NCBI GenBank assembly: GCA_002256395.1 | Contig: NKJG01000014.1 | Coordinates: forward strand, 1-43,038 | Source of the DNA: Bacteroidetes bacterium B1(2017) | Lineage (GTDB): Bacteria > Bacteroidota > Bacteroidia > UKL13-3 | DNA length: 43,038 nucleotides | Direction: 5' to 3' | Part shown: positions 31,631 through 41,900 of the stretch, piece after piece | Position numbering within the stretch: the first letter of the stretch is position 1 | How the letters are laid out: every line of letters begins with the position of its first letter | Program-made: the position numbers and the translations under genes | Notes under the pieces: generated by a model | Databases searched by the model: none | The model's input: only the letters and a program-made list of their open reading frames with translations | Told to the model about the DNA's origin: nothing

Positions 31631-34600
31631 ATGAATAATATATTAACAAATATCAAGATATCTCTCCTGAGGTATTCACTTGTGCTGTTTCTGATTTTTG
31701 TGAGGATGTTGTCTTACGGCCAAATAGTTGTAAACAATGATTGTAGTAATCTAACAAGTCCTACAACTGTTGATTTAACTAAACACGTAATAGATGCCCA
31801 TCCTGCAGGAACAACATTAACCTGGCATACAGGCACTCCAGCAACATCGAGCAATAAATTTATGGGCGACCCCACAAAGGCACCTGCTTTGACAGCTGGC
31901 AAAGACTATTATGCAGCTTATGAAGATGCGGCACCAGGAACACCATGTTATAGTCCAACAAGTACGGCAATTCGTGCAGTGTTGATTAGCTGTAATGGTA
32001 TTCCTGTTTCTAATACTTGCCCTACTACTTTTGTTGATTTAACAACACATGTTACTTCATCTGGCACTAATATGGTATGGATAAAAGGATTGCCATTAAA
32101 TATTGCCAATCAGGTAAGTAATCCTGCTCAAGTTGGAGTAAATGGTGATTATTATGCAGTATATTACGATGCTGCCAATGATTGTTTTAGTCCAGCTTCG
32201 GCACCAGTGCAAGTAACGATAAATTCGTGTGGAACAATTCCTTTATCGAATGTTTGTCCATCAAACAAAGTTGATCTGACATCCCACGCTAGTCCTCTGA
32301 TAAGTATTGGGGGAGCTCCATTAAAATGGTTTACCTCTAGTACTCCTTCGGTTGGTACAATGGTAGCTGACCCTACTTCGGTTACTACTACAGGAACATA
32401 TTATCCGGCTTATTACGATCAAACAAATAATTGTTTTAGTCCGGCTGGTGCTGGTGTGGCTATAACCATAACACCTTGTACCGTATTGAATCCAGACTTC
32501 GCAGTCGTTCAACCAAACACACCATCATCGGGTAATGTAAGCACAAATGATAGCAATGTACCAGCAGGTACTACTTATGGACAACCAGTTCCAGTAGCGG
32601 GTAATCCAAGCTCATGCGTACCAGTGATGGCAAGCAATGGAAGTTATACATTTACATGTACAACACCAGGTGACTATAATTTCAATGTGCCAGTTTGTCC
32701 TCCAGGCATAACGGTAAATTGCCCAACTGTACCAATGAAGGTAACAGTAAGCAATCCACTTACACCAACGATAAATAGCCCAATAGTTAATCCTGACTTT
32801 GTTAGTACCCAAACAGGAACACCAACTATAGTAAATACATTGGCAAACGATGTGAGTGGCAATCCAGCTACAACATTGAATCCAGCGAGTGTAAGTGTAG
32901 TAACAGCACCAAAAAATGGAACTGCAGTTGTTGAATCAACTACTGGTGATATTAAATACACACCAAGTCCAGGATTTGTGGGTAGTGATACGTTGAAATA
33001 TCAAGTATGTGATACAGCAACCCCACCTAAATGTGGAACAGCTCAACAGATATTCACTGTGTTACCAACCAATGCACCGAATACTACAGTAGCGGTGGAT
33101 GATTATGTTGTAACAAGAAAAAATACACCAGTAAGCGGAAGTGTTAAAACAAATGACAGCGACCCTCAAGGCAATACACAAATCGTAATAGCGGGTACAA
33201 CCAATGTACCAGGAGCAGGCAGTTTGGTATTGAATTCGGAAGGTTCGTATGCATTCACTCCAGTTGCAGGTTTTGTTGGTACGGTAGCAATACCATACAC
33301 TACATGTGATAATGGAACACCTCAAGCATGTGCCGCGGCAACATTAAATATTAATATAATACCACCAGTATGTTCAAAACCAGTATTGAGTGTTCAAAAC
33401 ATAGTATGTAATGGTACAGGCACAGGATACACAGTAACTTTCAGCAGCAATGCACCTGTAACAGCAAGTGGAACTGGAGTAGGAACAATTGTAGCAGTAA
33501 GCGGAAGCAGCTTAACAGTGGCATCAGGCAATGTAACCTTAACCTCAACGACAAGTTGTGGTGAGGCAACCTCATTGGTAGTAACTGCACCAATTTGCCC
33601 AGTAACACCACAATGTACACAAGTAGCAAGCCTAAGTGTAGGTAATGCAATATGTACAGGTAACGGTACTTATTCTGTAAGTTTCACTGCGTTAAATGGT
33701 ACAGTAACAAGTTCAACAACAGTAGGAGGGACAGTGGCTGCAGGTACAATATCAGGTAATTCAGTAATAAATATACCTGTAGGTACCAATGCAGTGTTGA
33801 CTTTAACACCAACATCAGCAGCTTGTAGCGGACAAAGTGTAACCGTAACCTCTCCAGCCTCATGTGCAACTCCAATTTGTACAGACGGTAGTGTAGGTAT
33901 CAGTTATAGCACCGTATGTAACAACGATGGAACATACAATATCAACTACACTACTTCTGTTTCAAATACAACTGTAACACCAGCTAATTTGACAAACCTG
34001 ACAGGTCCAGTAACGTTGACAGTAACAAAACCCTTTGCTAACTGTACACCACAAACAGTGATAGTAACTCCACCGGTATGTATTGCTTGTTTGACACCAA
34101 CTTCGGTAAGTGCAAGCCCAGCTACTATATGTTCAGGTGCAAGCAGTACTTTAACAGCCACTTGTTCTACAGGTACATTGACATGGTACACGGATGCTGG
34201 ATTAACAGGCACAGCCTTAACAAGTAATGTTGTAAGCCCACCGGTAACAACAACATATTATGCATCTTGCGTAACGGGGACATGTAAAAGTGTTGCTTCT
34301 CCAGTCACTGTAACAGTAACAAATACACCCGCTGCACCGACTGCAGTGGCTGCAAGTCCAAGCAATATTTGTTCTGGTACAAGTACAACCTTGACAGCCA
34401 CTTGTTCAAATGGGACATTGACATGGTATACGGATGCAGGATTAACAGGCACAGCCTTAACAAGTAATGTAGTAAGCCCAACGGTAACAACAACATATTA
34501 TGCAGCTTGCGTAACTGGGGCATGTAAAAGTGTTGCTTCTCCAGTTACTGTAACAGTAACAAATACACCCGCTGCACCGACTGCAGTGGCTGCAAGTCCA

Positions 34601-36589
34601 AGCAATATTTGTTCTGGTATAAGTACAACCTTGACAGCCACTTGTTCAAATGGGACATTGACATGGTATACGGATGCAGGACTAACAGGCACAGCCTTAA
34701 CAAGTAATGTAGTAAGCCCAATGGTAACAACAACATATTATGCAGCTTGCGTAACTGGGGCATGTAAAAGTGTTGCTTCTCCAGTTACTGTAACAGTAAC
34801 AAATACACCCATTGCACCAACTGCAGCGGCTGCAAGTCCTAGTAGTATTTGTTCTGGTACAAATACAACCTTGACAGCCACTTGTTCAACAGGAACATTG
34901 ACATGGTATACGGATGCTTCATTAACAACAATATCAGGTACAATTGTAAATCCATCGTCTACCAAAATTTATTTTGCAACTTGTAAGGCAAATGGATGTG
35001 AAAGTAAAGCAACAGAAGTAACCGTTATTGTAAGCAATTGCATTTCTTCCTTAAAAATAGTTAAAAGTCAAACGGCTATAAGTGGTCAAGCTGTAGGATC
35101 AACTATTGTATATAGTTTGGTTGTAACCAACACTGGAGCAACTACGTTAACGAATGTAACAGTAACCGATGCGAATGCAACTATTACTGGAACAAATCCA
35201 ATAGCAAGCCTTGCTCCAGCAGCGAGTGTAACATTGACAGCAGTTCATACAATCACGCAATCCGATTTGAATATGGGAAAAGTATTGAACACAGCAAATG
35301 TAAGTGGTACAACACCAACTGGTGGAAGTGCAACAGATGTGTCAGATACAGGTACAGACCCAACTGGAATGATCATATTAAATGCCGAATCTGTGGATGG
35401 GTCAGACATGGACACTGATCCCACAAATGATCCTACGGAGACTATATTAATACCTATTGCAGTGAATGATTTATTAACTGCACCTGCTGGAACAACAAGT
35501 ATGGTCAATGTTTTATCAAACGATAATTTCTTACCTGGTGTAAATACAACTTTGATTGGACTTCCAGGTGGAACTGCTACAGGTACGGTAATATTCGATC
35601 CATTAACTGGTATAATGTCCTATAAGCCAGCAGTTGGAGAATCAGGAATAGTGATACAAAGGTATAAAGTGTGTAATACTACGCCTGACCCTGACCAATG
35701 TGCTGAAGCTGTGGTAACTATAACTGTTACAGATGTTGTGGCAAAATTAATTGTAAAGGTATTGTTACAGGGTGCATTATTACCAACTTCATCCTCAGGA
35801 GGTCCAATAATGAACGGCATAATGAGAGACGATTTGAGAACAGCATCGCCAAGTCAAATACCGAACCTTGAGCCTTATGCTGGATTAGCTAACGCCAGAT
35901 TTAAACATGTAGGCGGTGGTGGCGAAACTATCGGTGCAGGCGTATTGTCGGCCAGTGGCAATGATGCCATTGTGGATTGGGTATTTGTAGAGTTAAGAGA
36001 CAAAAACAATCCAGCCTCGGTATTGAAAACGAGGTCGGCCTTGGTTCAAAGGGATGGAGATGTAGTAGAATCTACGGATGGTATTTCGCCATTGACCTTC
36101 ACTGGAGCAGTAGGCGAAAGTTATTATGTAAGCGTGAAGCATAGAAACCATTTAGGAGCAATGACCGCAGGTGCCGTAGCGATGACCGCTACGGGAACCT
36201 TAGTTGATTTTACCACAATGACTGCAGCACAGACCTACAATCTATCGGGCTACGATGGATTTGAGCAAGTGGACGTAAATGGTAAAATGGCTCTATGGGC
36301 TGGTAATTCAAATGCTGACAATAAGGTTAAGTATGTGGGTGTAGATAATGATCAAATACCAGTGTTTAGCCAAGCTGTAAACTATGTTACTAACACAACC
36401 CAGCAATACAATTTTGATTTTGCAACGCCAGTGTATTTGGGAGGTGACATAAACATGGATGCCAAAGTGAAGTACAGAGGACCAAACAACGATGCATCGT
36501 TTATCTTCTTTAATGTGATAACGAAATATGCAGGATTAAACACAGGGGCTTTGTATAACTACGATTTATTTATAGAACAACTTCCTTAA
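31631..36589 (+). CDS. Giant secreted multi-domain surface protein with dockerin-like C-terminal module
   Basis: The 1652-aa product has a signal peptide of about 31 residues. Three related N-terminal repeats (about 30-119, 120-198, 199-282) share VDLT and YYAxYxDxxxxCFSP. Cadherin-like/Big_9 modules lie at about 385-480, 486-580 and 1275-1360 (NTLANDV, SVKTNDSD, NVLSNDN). Four Ig-like repeats of 80 residues cover about 824-1137, and a DUF11/DUF7507-like domain about 1139-1240. The C-terminal module (about 1371-1652) matches that of the 1977-aa protein: IVKVLLQGALL, WVFVELRD, VSVKHRNHLGAMTA, and loops NADNKVKYVGVDND and DINMDAKVKYRGPNND. No T9SS sorting tail is seen. A surface adhesin or scaffold is likely. 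Confidence 0.85.
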   Translation: MNNILTNIKISLLRYSLVLFLIFVRMLSYGQIVVNNDCSNLTSPTTVDLTKHVIDAHPAGTTLTWHTGTPATSSNKFMGDPTKAPALTAGKDYYAAYEDAAPGTPCYSPTSTAIRAVLISCNGIPVSNTCPTTFVDLTTHVTSSGTNMVWIKGLPLNIANQVSNPAQVGVNGDYYAVYYDAANDCFSPASAPVQVTINSCGTIPLSNVCPSNKVDLTSHASPLISIGGAPLKWFTSSTPSVGTMVADPTSVTTTGTYYPAYYDQTNNCFSPAGAGVAITITPCTVLNPDFAVVQPNTPSSGNVSTNDSNVPAGTTYGQPVPVAGNPSSCVPVMASNGSYTFTCTTPGDYNFNVPVCPPGITVNCPTVPMKVTVSNPLTPTINSPIVNPDFVSTQTGTPTIVNTLANDVSGNPATTLNPASVSVVTAPKNGTAVVESTTGDIKYTPSPGFVGSDTLKYQVCDTATPPKCGTAQQIFTVLPTNAPNTTVAVDDYVVTRKNTPVSGSVKTNDSDPQGNTQIVIAGTTNVPGAGSLVLNSEGSYAFTPVAGFVGTVAIPYTTCDNGTPQACAAATLNINIIPPVCSKPVLSVQNIVCNGTGTGYTVTFSSNAPVTASGTGVGTIVAVSGSSLTVASGNVTLTSTTSCGEATSLVVTAPICPVTPQCTQVASLSVGNAICTGNGTYSVSFTALNGTVTSSTTVGGTVAAGTISGNSVINIPVGTNAVLTLTPTSAACSGQSVTVTSPASCATPICTDGSVGISYSTVCNNDGTYNINYTTSVSNTTVTPANLTNLTGPVTLTVTKPFANCTPQTVIVTPPVCIACLTPTSVSASPATICSGASSTLTATCSTGTLTWYTDAGLTGTALTSNVVSPPVTTTYYASCVTGTCKSVASPVTVTVTNTPAAPTAVAASPSNICSGTSTTLTATCSNGTLTWYTDAGLTGTALTSNVVSPTVTTTYYAACVTGACKSVASPVTVTVTNTPAAPTAVAASPSNICSGISTTLTATCSNGTLTWYTDAGLTGTALTSNVVSPMVTTTYYAACVTGACKSVASPVTVTVTNTPIAPTAAAASPSSICSGTNTTLTATCSTGTLTWYTDASLTTISGTIVNPSSTKIYFATCKANGCESKATEVTVIVSNCISSLKIVKSQTAISGQAVGSTIVYSLVVTNTGATTLTNVTVTDANATITGTNPIASLAPAASVTLTAVHTITQSDLNMGKVLNTANVSGTTPTGGSATDVSDTGTDPTGMIILNAESVDGSDMDTDPTNDPTETILIPIAVNDLLTAPAGTTSMVNVLSNDNFLPGVNTTLIGLPGGTATGTVIFDPLTGIMSYKPAVGESGIVIQRYKVCNTTPDPDQCAEAVVTITVTDVVAKLIVKVLLQGALLPTSSSGGPIMNGIMRDDLRTASPSQIPNLEPYAGLANARFKHVGGGGETIGAGVLSASGNDAIVDWVFVELRDKNNPASVLKTRSALVQRDGDVVESTDGISPLTFTGAVGESYYVSVKHRNHLGAMTAGAVAMTATGTLVDFTTMTAAQTYNLSGYDGFEQVDVNGKMALWAGNSNADNKVKYVGVDNDQIPVFSQAVNYVTNTTQQYNFDFATPVYLGGDINMDAKVKYRGPNNDASFIFFNVITKYAGLNTGALYNYDLFIEQLP
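34100..35039 (+). repeat. 240-bp tandem repeats within the 1652-aa gene
   Basis: Units begin at 34100, 34340, 34580 and 34820, each encoding an 80-residue Ig-like module (ICSGTSTTLTATCS, LTWYTDAGLTGTALTS, YYAACVTGACKSVASP). The second and third copies differ at about six of 240 bases, so this duplication is recent. The fourth copy diverges in its second half. Confidence 0.9.
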
Positions 36590-36606
36590 TTAGTCAGGAA
36601 AATAAC

Positions 36607-36633
36607 AAGGGTAGAGCCTTCGGGCTCACCCTT
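36607..36633 (+). terminator. Intrinsic terminator with TTCG tetraloop
   Basis: The stem AAGGGT(A)GAGCC / GGCTCACCCTT with one bulged A closes a TTCG loop, and TTATTAAAA follows. It lies 18 nt after the stop of the 1652-aa gene and 36 nt before the next start, at the end of a transcription unit or as a partial block within it. Confidence 0.85.
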
Positions 36634-36668
36634 TTATTAAAATTTAAAACATTAAAAAAACAATTGAA

Positions 36669-37235
36669 ATGAAAAAGTTTGTAATTATTCTTTCTTTATT
36701 GGTTTCTTCTTTTTGGGCATCCGCTCAAGGTACTATTCAGCTCACTTTAAGATGGAATATTAGCTTAAGTAGATATGAAGTGTTCGCTAAGCCAAGTTTT
36801 ACCCAAAATAATTTTCCATGGGGACCGTCTCAGATTTCCCCGGTATTACCCAGTGCAGCACCTAACGCTACCTTGGTAATAACCAGTTTTGCCGCTGGAT
36901 CGTGGGCTGACAATTCAAAAGTATATGCACCAAGCGTTCAACCAAGTAATGACTTTCACGGTGTTGAATCTAGCGGCGGGCCAATCAATTTGGTTGCAAA
37001 TACAGAAACACTGATCTTCTCCTTTGTTTTTGCTGATGGCATTTGTAGAGATGGACTAAGGTTATTTGTGAATTCCTCAGATCCTCAATCTAGTGCAGCA
37101 GGAATGAATGGCGGAGACTTTAGGAATTCCATTTCAAATGCTAACCTACAAGATGTTTACATTTCAAATTATGCCAATACTGGAACCACTTGTAATGTGT
37201 GCAATGTAACAGCACCTGAATTGTCAAAAAATTAA
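36669..37235 (+). CDS. Secreted short beta-sandwich protein (module family member 2)
   Basis: The 188-aa protein has a 20-residue signal peptide (ending ASA-Q) and little else besides the shared module: RYEVFAKPSF, WGPSQISPVLPS, GSWADNSKVYAP, DFHGVESSGG, TETLIFSFVF, and a late GGDFRNS. The order and spacing match the protein at 38074 almost block for block. A Cys-x-x-Cys (TCNVCNV) sits near the C-terminus. It lacks a T9SS sorting tail, so it may stay in the periplasm or be held by partners. It is 26 nt from the next gene and probably forms an operon with it. The domain resembles a cohesin-like beta-sandwich in outline; that is inference. Confidence 0.7.
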   Translation: MKKFVIILSLLVSSFWASAQGTIQLTLRWNISLSRYEVFAKPSFTQNNFPWGPSQISPVLPSAAPNATLVITSFAAGSWADNSKVYAPSVQPSNDFHGVESSGGPINLVANTETLIFSFVFADGICRDGLRLFVNSSDPQSSAAGMNGGDFRNSISNANLQDVYISNYANTGTTCNVCNVTAPELSKN

Positions 37236-37261
37236 GTTTGGTAAAACTAAACACTACCATA

Positions 37262-38065
37262 ATGCTAAATAAATTAAAAGATAAAATTAAGAGTATAATA
37301 ATACTGGGGTTGATTTTTGCAATGCCAAGCCTTAAAGCTCAAAGTACAGACACAGACGGAGATGGGATAGGTGATGCTTTAGACTTATGTCCAGGCACTG
37401 CCAGTGGAACACCGGTAAACTTGCATGGTTGTCCTGTAAGCTTAACCAATTGCGATTACAATACATCGAGTTTCACGGTAGTATCTACACCAGCACCAGC
37501 GGGCGTGCAAACCAGGTATGTGTTGGCTGATGCATTAGATGGTAAAATCGTTCAAATATCAAATACACCTACTTTTTCTAATTTGGTTGGAAGCAAAACC
37601 TACATGGTTTTGGCATATAGCTATGAAGATAATGGGACATTGGTTAATCTAAATACTGGTAATTTAATAAATCAAGTTAACTCCTCGTGTGGAGATTGGT
37701 CAAAAGCTTTATCTGTAAAAGTTTGTGCTCCTTTTATTAGTAATGGAGTATGTGATTATACAACTTCAAGTTTCACTTTGAACACTACGGCTCCTCCATC
37801 TGGGGCAACTACAAAATATCTGTTGGTAAACCAATCTGGAACAATTGTCAAGCTTTCAGACTCGCCAATCTTCACAGGAATTTCAGGTACCAACTCATTT
37901 AACGCATATGCTATAAGTTATACTGGGACTGTCAATAATTTAAGTTTAGGCTCTAATATTTCAGGTGTTACAGGCTCATGTTTAGACTGGTCTTCACCTT
38001 TAAGTGTAAAAGTTTGTGTATGTAATCCAGTGTGTATACCAGTTTCAATAGCACGAATTAAATAA
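37262..38065 (+). CDS. Secreted thrombospondin-type-3-repeat protein
   Basis: The frame opens at a TTG (37238), but the ATG at 37262 gives a 27-residue signal peptide (ending LKA-Q) and is preferred; the product is 267 aa. A single TSP3-like calcium loop follows (TDGDGIGDALDLCPGTASG, then a Cys). The rest is two copies of a domain of about 90 residues, starting at CDYNTSSFTV and CDYTTSSFTL and ending in SKALSVKVC and SSPLSVKVC. Each copy has paired cysteines. No T9SS sorting tail is visible. It is 8 nt from the next gene, so the two are co-transcribed. Function is unknown; it is probably a surface or envelope protein. Confidence 0.75.
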   Translation: MLNKLKDKIKSIIILGLIFAMPSLKAQSTDTDGDGIGDALDLCPGTASGTPVNLHGCPVSLTNCDYNTSSFTVVSTPAPAGVQTRYVLADALDGKIVQISNTPTFSNLVGSKTYMVLAYSYEDNGTLVNLNTGNLINQVNSSCGDWSKALSVKVCAPFISNGVCDYTTSSFTLNTTAPPSGATTKYLLVNQSGTIVKLSDSPIFTGISGTNSFNAYAISYTGTVNNLSLGSNISGVTGSCLDWSSPLSVKVCVCNPVCIPVSIARIK

Positions 38066-38073
38066 AAAAAAGT

Positions 38074-38889
38074 ATGAAAAATATATTATTTGTTACAACA
38101 TTTTTATTATTAACAGCATTTGGAGCTAATGCTCAAAAAAAGTTAAATCTTTTAATAAAATATGACGCAAACTTCGAAAGGTATGAGGTTTTTGCAATTC
38201 CCAATTTTTCTCAGAAAAGCTTTACTTGGGGGCCATCACAAATTTCTGTGGTACTTCCATCAAGCGTTTTGGTTGATAAAATTCAAGTTAGAAATGTAGA
38301 TGGAGGCACATGGGAGGATAATTCTGTAGTAATAGCTCCAGAGGTAAATCCTAAGGTTTCTTTTCACGGAATTTCATCGGGAGGAGATAAGGTTGATCTC
38401 GTTGAAAAGTATGAATCACTGTTGTTTTATTTTACGCTTCCCAAGGGTATTTCAGCTGCTATGGTTAGGTTATTTGACAACCAAAATGATCCAAAATCAA
38501 ATGCCAAAGGAATGTTAGGGGGTGATTTTAGGAATACCATTGTAGATATTACAGGCGAAGAGAGATTTTCTCAGGTTCAGGTTTTTCAAGAATCTAAAAT
38601 AGTAGAGCCTGCTTTAATTCCTGCTGAATTTCAAGCCTCTATTTACCCAAATGTAGTGAGAGACAATAATTTTAGTGTAAGTCTAGAAGGAATTAGTGAA
38701 AAAGACGGAGATGTTCTTATGATACTCACTGACCTGAATGGCAAAGAAATTTCACGTCATAAAATGGGTAAATCTAATATTGAGCAGCAAAAATTTACAA
38801 TTCCTAAGGTTTATAATGGTAACACACTTCTAGCACGTTTCATTACGGCCAAAGGCACAGCCACCCAAAGAATTATTTCTGATAATTGA
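38074..38889 (+). CDS. Short beta-sandwich protein with a T9SS sorting tail (module family member 3)
   Basis: After a 21-residue signal peptide (ending ANA-Q) the protein carries the shared module at about 25-170: RYEVFAIPNF, WGPSQISVVLPS, GTWEDNSVVIAP, FHGISSGGDKV, YESLLFYFTL, VRLFDNQNDPKS and GGDFRNT. Residues about 187-271 are a type A T9SS sorting domain: SIYPNVVRDNNFSVSL, then VLMILTDLNGKEISRHKMG, ending in a short strand. It should therefore be exported by the type IX system and fixed to the cell surface, unlike its two relatives. If the family partners the large proteins, this is the anchor. Confidence 0.85.
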   Translation: MKNILFVTTFLLLTAFGANAQKKLNLLIKYDANFERYEVFAIPNFSQKSFTWGPSQISVVLPSSVLVDKIQVRNVDGGTWEDNSVVIAPEVNPKVSFHGISSGGDKVDLVEKYESLLFYFTLPKGISAAMVRLFDNQNDPKSNAKGMLGGDFRNTIVDITGEERFSQVQVFQESKIVEPALIPAEFQASIYPNVVRDNNFSVSLEGISEKDGDVLMILTDLNGKEISRHKMGKSNIEQQKFTIPKVYNGNTLLARFITAKGTATQRIISDN

Positions 38890-38974
38890 AATAAAAGTCA
38901 ATTCGATTTTTAAAAAGACCCTTTAGATAATACAGGGACTTAATTCTGTAATTAACATTTAAACACATTTTTGG

Positions 38975-41900
38975 ATGAAATCATTTTCTACTCCAAAGTT
39001 AATAGCTATATACCTAGTTATATTCCTACTATTTTTTAAGGCTGAAAGCATTTTTGCAACTAAATCAAGTAAAATAGTTGATTATGTAGATTTATCTTTA
39101 AGCTCAACTTCTAATTTAGCAAATCTTGCTGTTGGAAGTGCAGTTACTTACACGGTAAAGCTAACCAATGAAGGTGGTACAGTGGCTACCAACGTGGTGG
39201 TTCAAAGTTCTTTGCCATCTAATTTTATCCTCTCAAACTCTGGAATAAATACCGCTACAGGTACTTTTTCAATTAGTGGTAATCAAGTAAACTGGAATTT
39301 GGGAAATATTCCCGCTAGTTTTTCAGAATATACAATAACTTTTAAGGGTATTGTAACAGGGGAGGGGGTGCAAACACTAAAATCTGAGGTTTTTAGCTTA
39401 ACGGAGACAGATGTTGATAGTAATCCAAATAATTCTAGTTTCGCCGAGGATGATATAGCATTTTCTTGTGCATCAATTCCTTACAGATATTGTTCGGGTC
39501 AGGAAATAGAAATTCAAGTTAGTGCACCTTCTGGTTTTACTAATTATCAGTGGTTTAAAAACGGTCAGGTAATTAATAATGCCACAGGCATGATGTACAC
39601 CATTACCAGTACTGGAACTTATTCCTTTACTGCTATTAATCCGATTTTAGGAAACACTTGTCCGCAAGAATTGTGTTGTCCTATAGTAGTCGAAAACAAT
39701 CTGCCATTTACATTTCAGACAAATAATTTAAATCCAACCTGTAATCAAAACAACGGTTCTATTTCTGTGATAGGAAATAATCCATACACTTACAATATTA
39801 ATGGAGGGGCTTTTTCAGCAAATACCATTTTTTCAAATTTAATAGCAGGAACTTATGTTATTTCTGCCAAAGATTCAAAAGGTTGTTTATCAAATCAAAC
39901 CATCAATTTAACTTCATCAGGCAGTCCTGCCGTGGCAGGTGTGGTGATTACCCAACCCGTTTGTGGACAAGCCAATGGCTCCTTGAGAGTAGAAACCATT
40001 GGAGGTTCTGGTCCATTCACCTATAGCATAGATGGTACAAATTATGTAAATTCAAATATTTTTGGAAATTTAACAGAAGGATCCTACACGTTTTACGTGA
40101 AAGATAATTCAGGTTGTGTAACACCCCTTTTAATTAGTTTACAAAACGGACCCTCTGGTGTTGCACTAAGTGGAAATATCATTTGTGATAATCTTGGTAA
40201 TAGTACAGTAACATTAAACGCCTCTGGAGGCCTTAGTCCATATCTTTATAGTGATGGATCTGGATTTTATTCAAGCAATATTTTCACAAAAACTAACGGC
40301 ACGTACGTGTTTGATGTTAGAGACGCTAAGGGCTGTGTTTCCTCTATTACCAGTGTTGTAAACTGCCAAGTGGCTTGTCCAAATACAGTTTATAAATATT
40401 GCAAAGGTGAGCCTATCGAAATAAGAGCAGAGGTACAAGCAGGTTACACTAACTATCAATGGTATAATAATGGACAACCCATTCCTGGAGCAAACCAACA
40501 AATTTATACCATTACTACAACTGGTGTATTTACGTATTCTGCAAGTTCATTAGAGCAGGGGTCAAATTGCAACTTTGTTCAGTGTTGCCCTATAACTGTT
40601 GAAAGATATCCCGAAATAGTTTTTACTGCTTCACTTACTCAGCCTGACTGTAATGGATCTGGCAAAGGAGCTATTTCAGTTTTTGCTAGCTCAGGCAATC
40701 AGCCATTCTCTTACAGTTTAAATAGCGGTATCTACCAAAATTCAGGCTCTTTCATAAATTTGAGCCAAGGAAATTATACAGTTAATGTAAAGGATGCAAA
40801 TGGTTGTGTTGCTTTTTTAGAAAATCAAATTATTCAAAGCGGAACAGCACCAAACGCTCCAACGATTACTGCAGATGTTACCAATATTTGTGGCACACAA
40901 AAAGCCACATTAACAGCAACAGGTTATGCAGGTACAGTATCATGGACACACAATGGCAGTACACAAAACCCAATCCAAGTAGGAGCGGGAACATATACTG
41001 CAACTTGTACCAATAGTTGTGGAACGAGCATCAGCTCAAACAGCATACAAATTCAAAGTGGAACAGCACCAAACGCTCCAACGATTACTGTAGATGTTAC
41101 CAATATTTGTGGCACACAAAAAGCAACCTTAACAGCGACTGGTTGTGCAGGTACGGTGACTTGGACGCACAATTTTAGTACGCAAAACCCAATCCAAGTA
41201 GGAGCGGGGACTTATACTGCAACTTGTACCAATTCATGCGGAACGAGCATCAGCTCAAACAGCATACAGATTCAAAGCGGAACAGCACCTAAGGCTCCAA
41301 CGATTACTGAAGATATTACGAATATTTGTGGCACACAAAAAGCTACATTAACAGCAACAGGTTGTGCCGGTACGGTGACTTGGACGCACAATGGCAGTAC
41401 GCAAAACCCAATCCAAGTAGGAGCGGGGACTTATACTGCAACTTGTACCAATTCATGCGGAACGAGCATCAGCTCAAACAGCATACAGATTCAAAGTGGT
41501 ACCGCACCAAATGCTCCAACGATTACTGCAGATATTACGAATATTTGTGGCACACAAAAAGCTACATTAACAGCGACTGGTTGTGCAGGTACGGTGACTT
41601 GGACGCACAATTTTAGTACGCAAAACCCAATCCAAGTAGGAGCGGGAACATATACTGCAACTTGTACCAATAGTTGCGGAACGAGCATCAGCTCAAACAG
41701 CATACAGATTCAAAGTGGTACCGCACCAAATGCTCCAACGATAACAGCAGACATTACAAACATTTGCGGCACACAAAAAGCTAAATTAACTGCAACAGGT
41801 TGTGCAGGCACAGTAACTTGGACGCACAATGGCAGTACACAAAACCCAATCCAAGTAGGAGCGGGGACTTATACTGCAACTTGTACCAATAGTTGCGGAA

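Noticed and set aside
37238..37261. TTG start for the TSP3 protein
   Set aside because: It lies 2 nt after the previous stop; the ATG at 37262 gives the expected leader.
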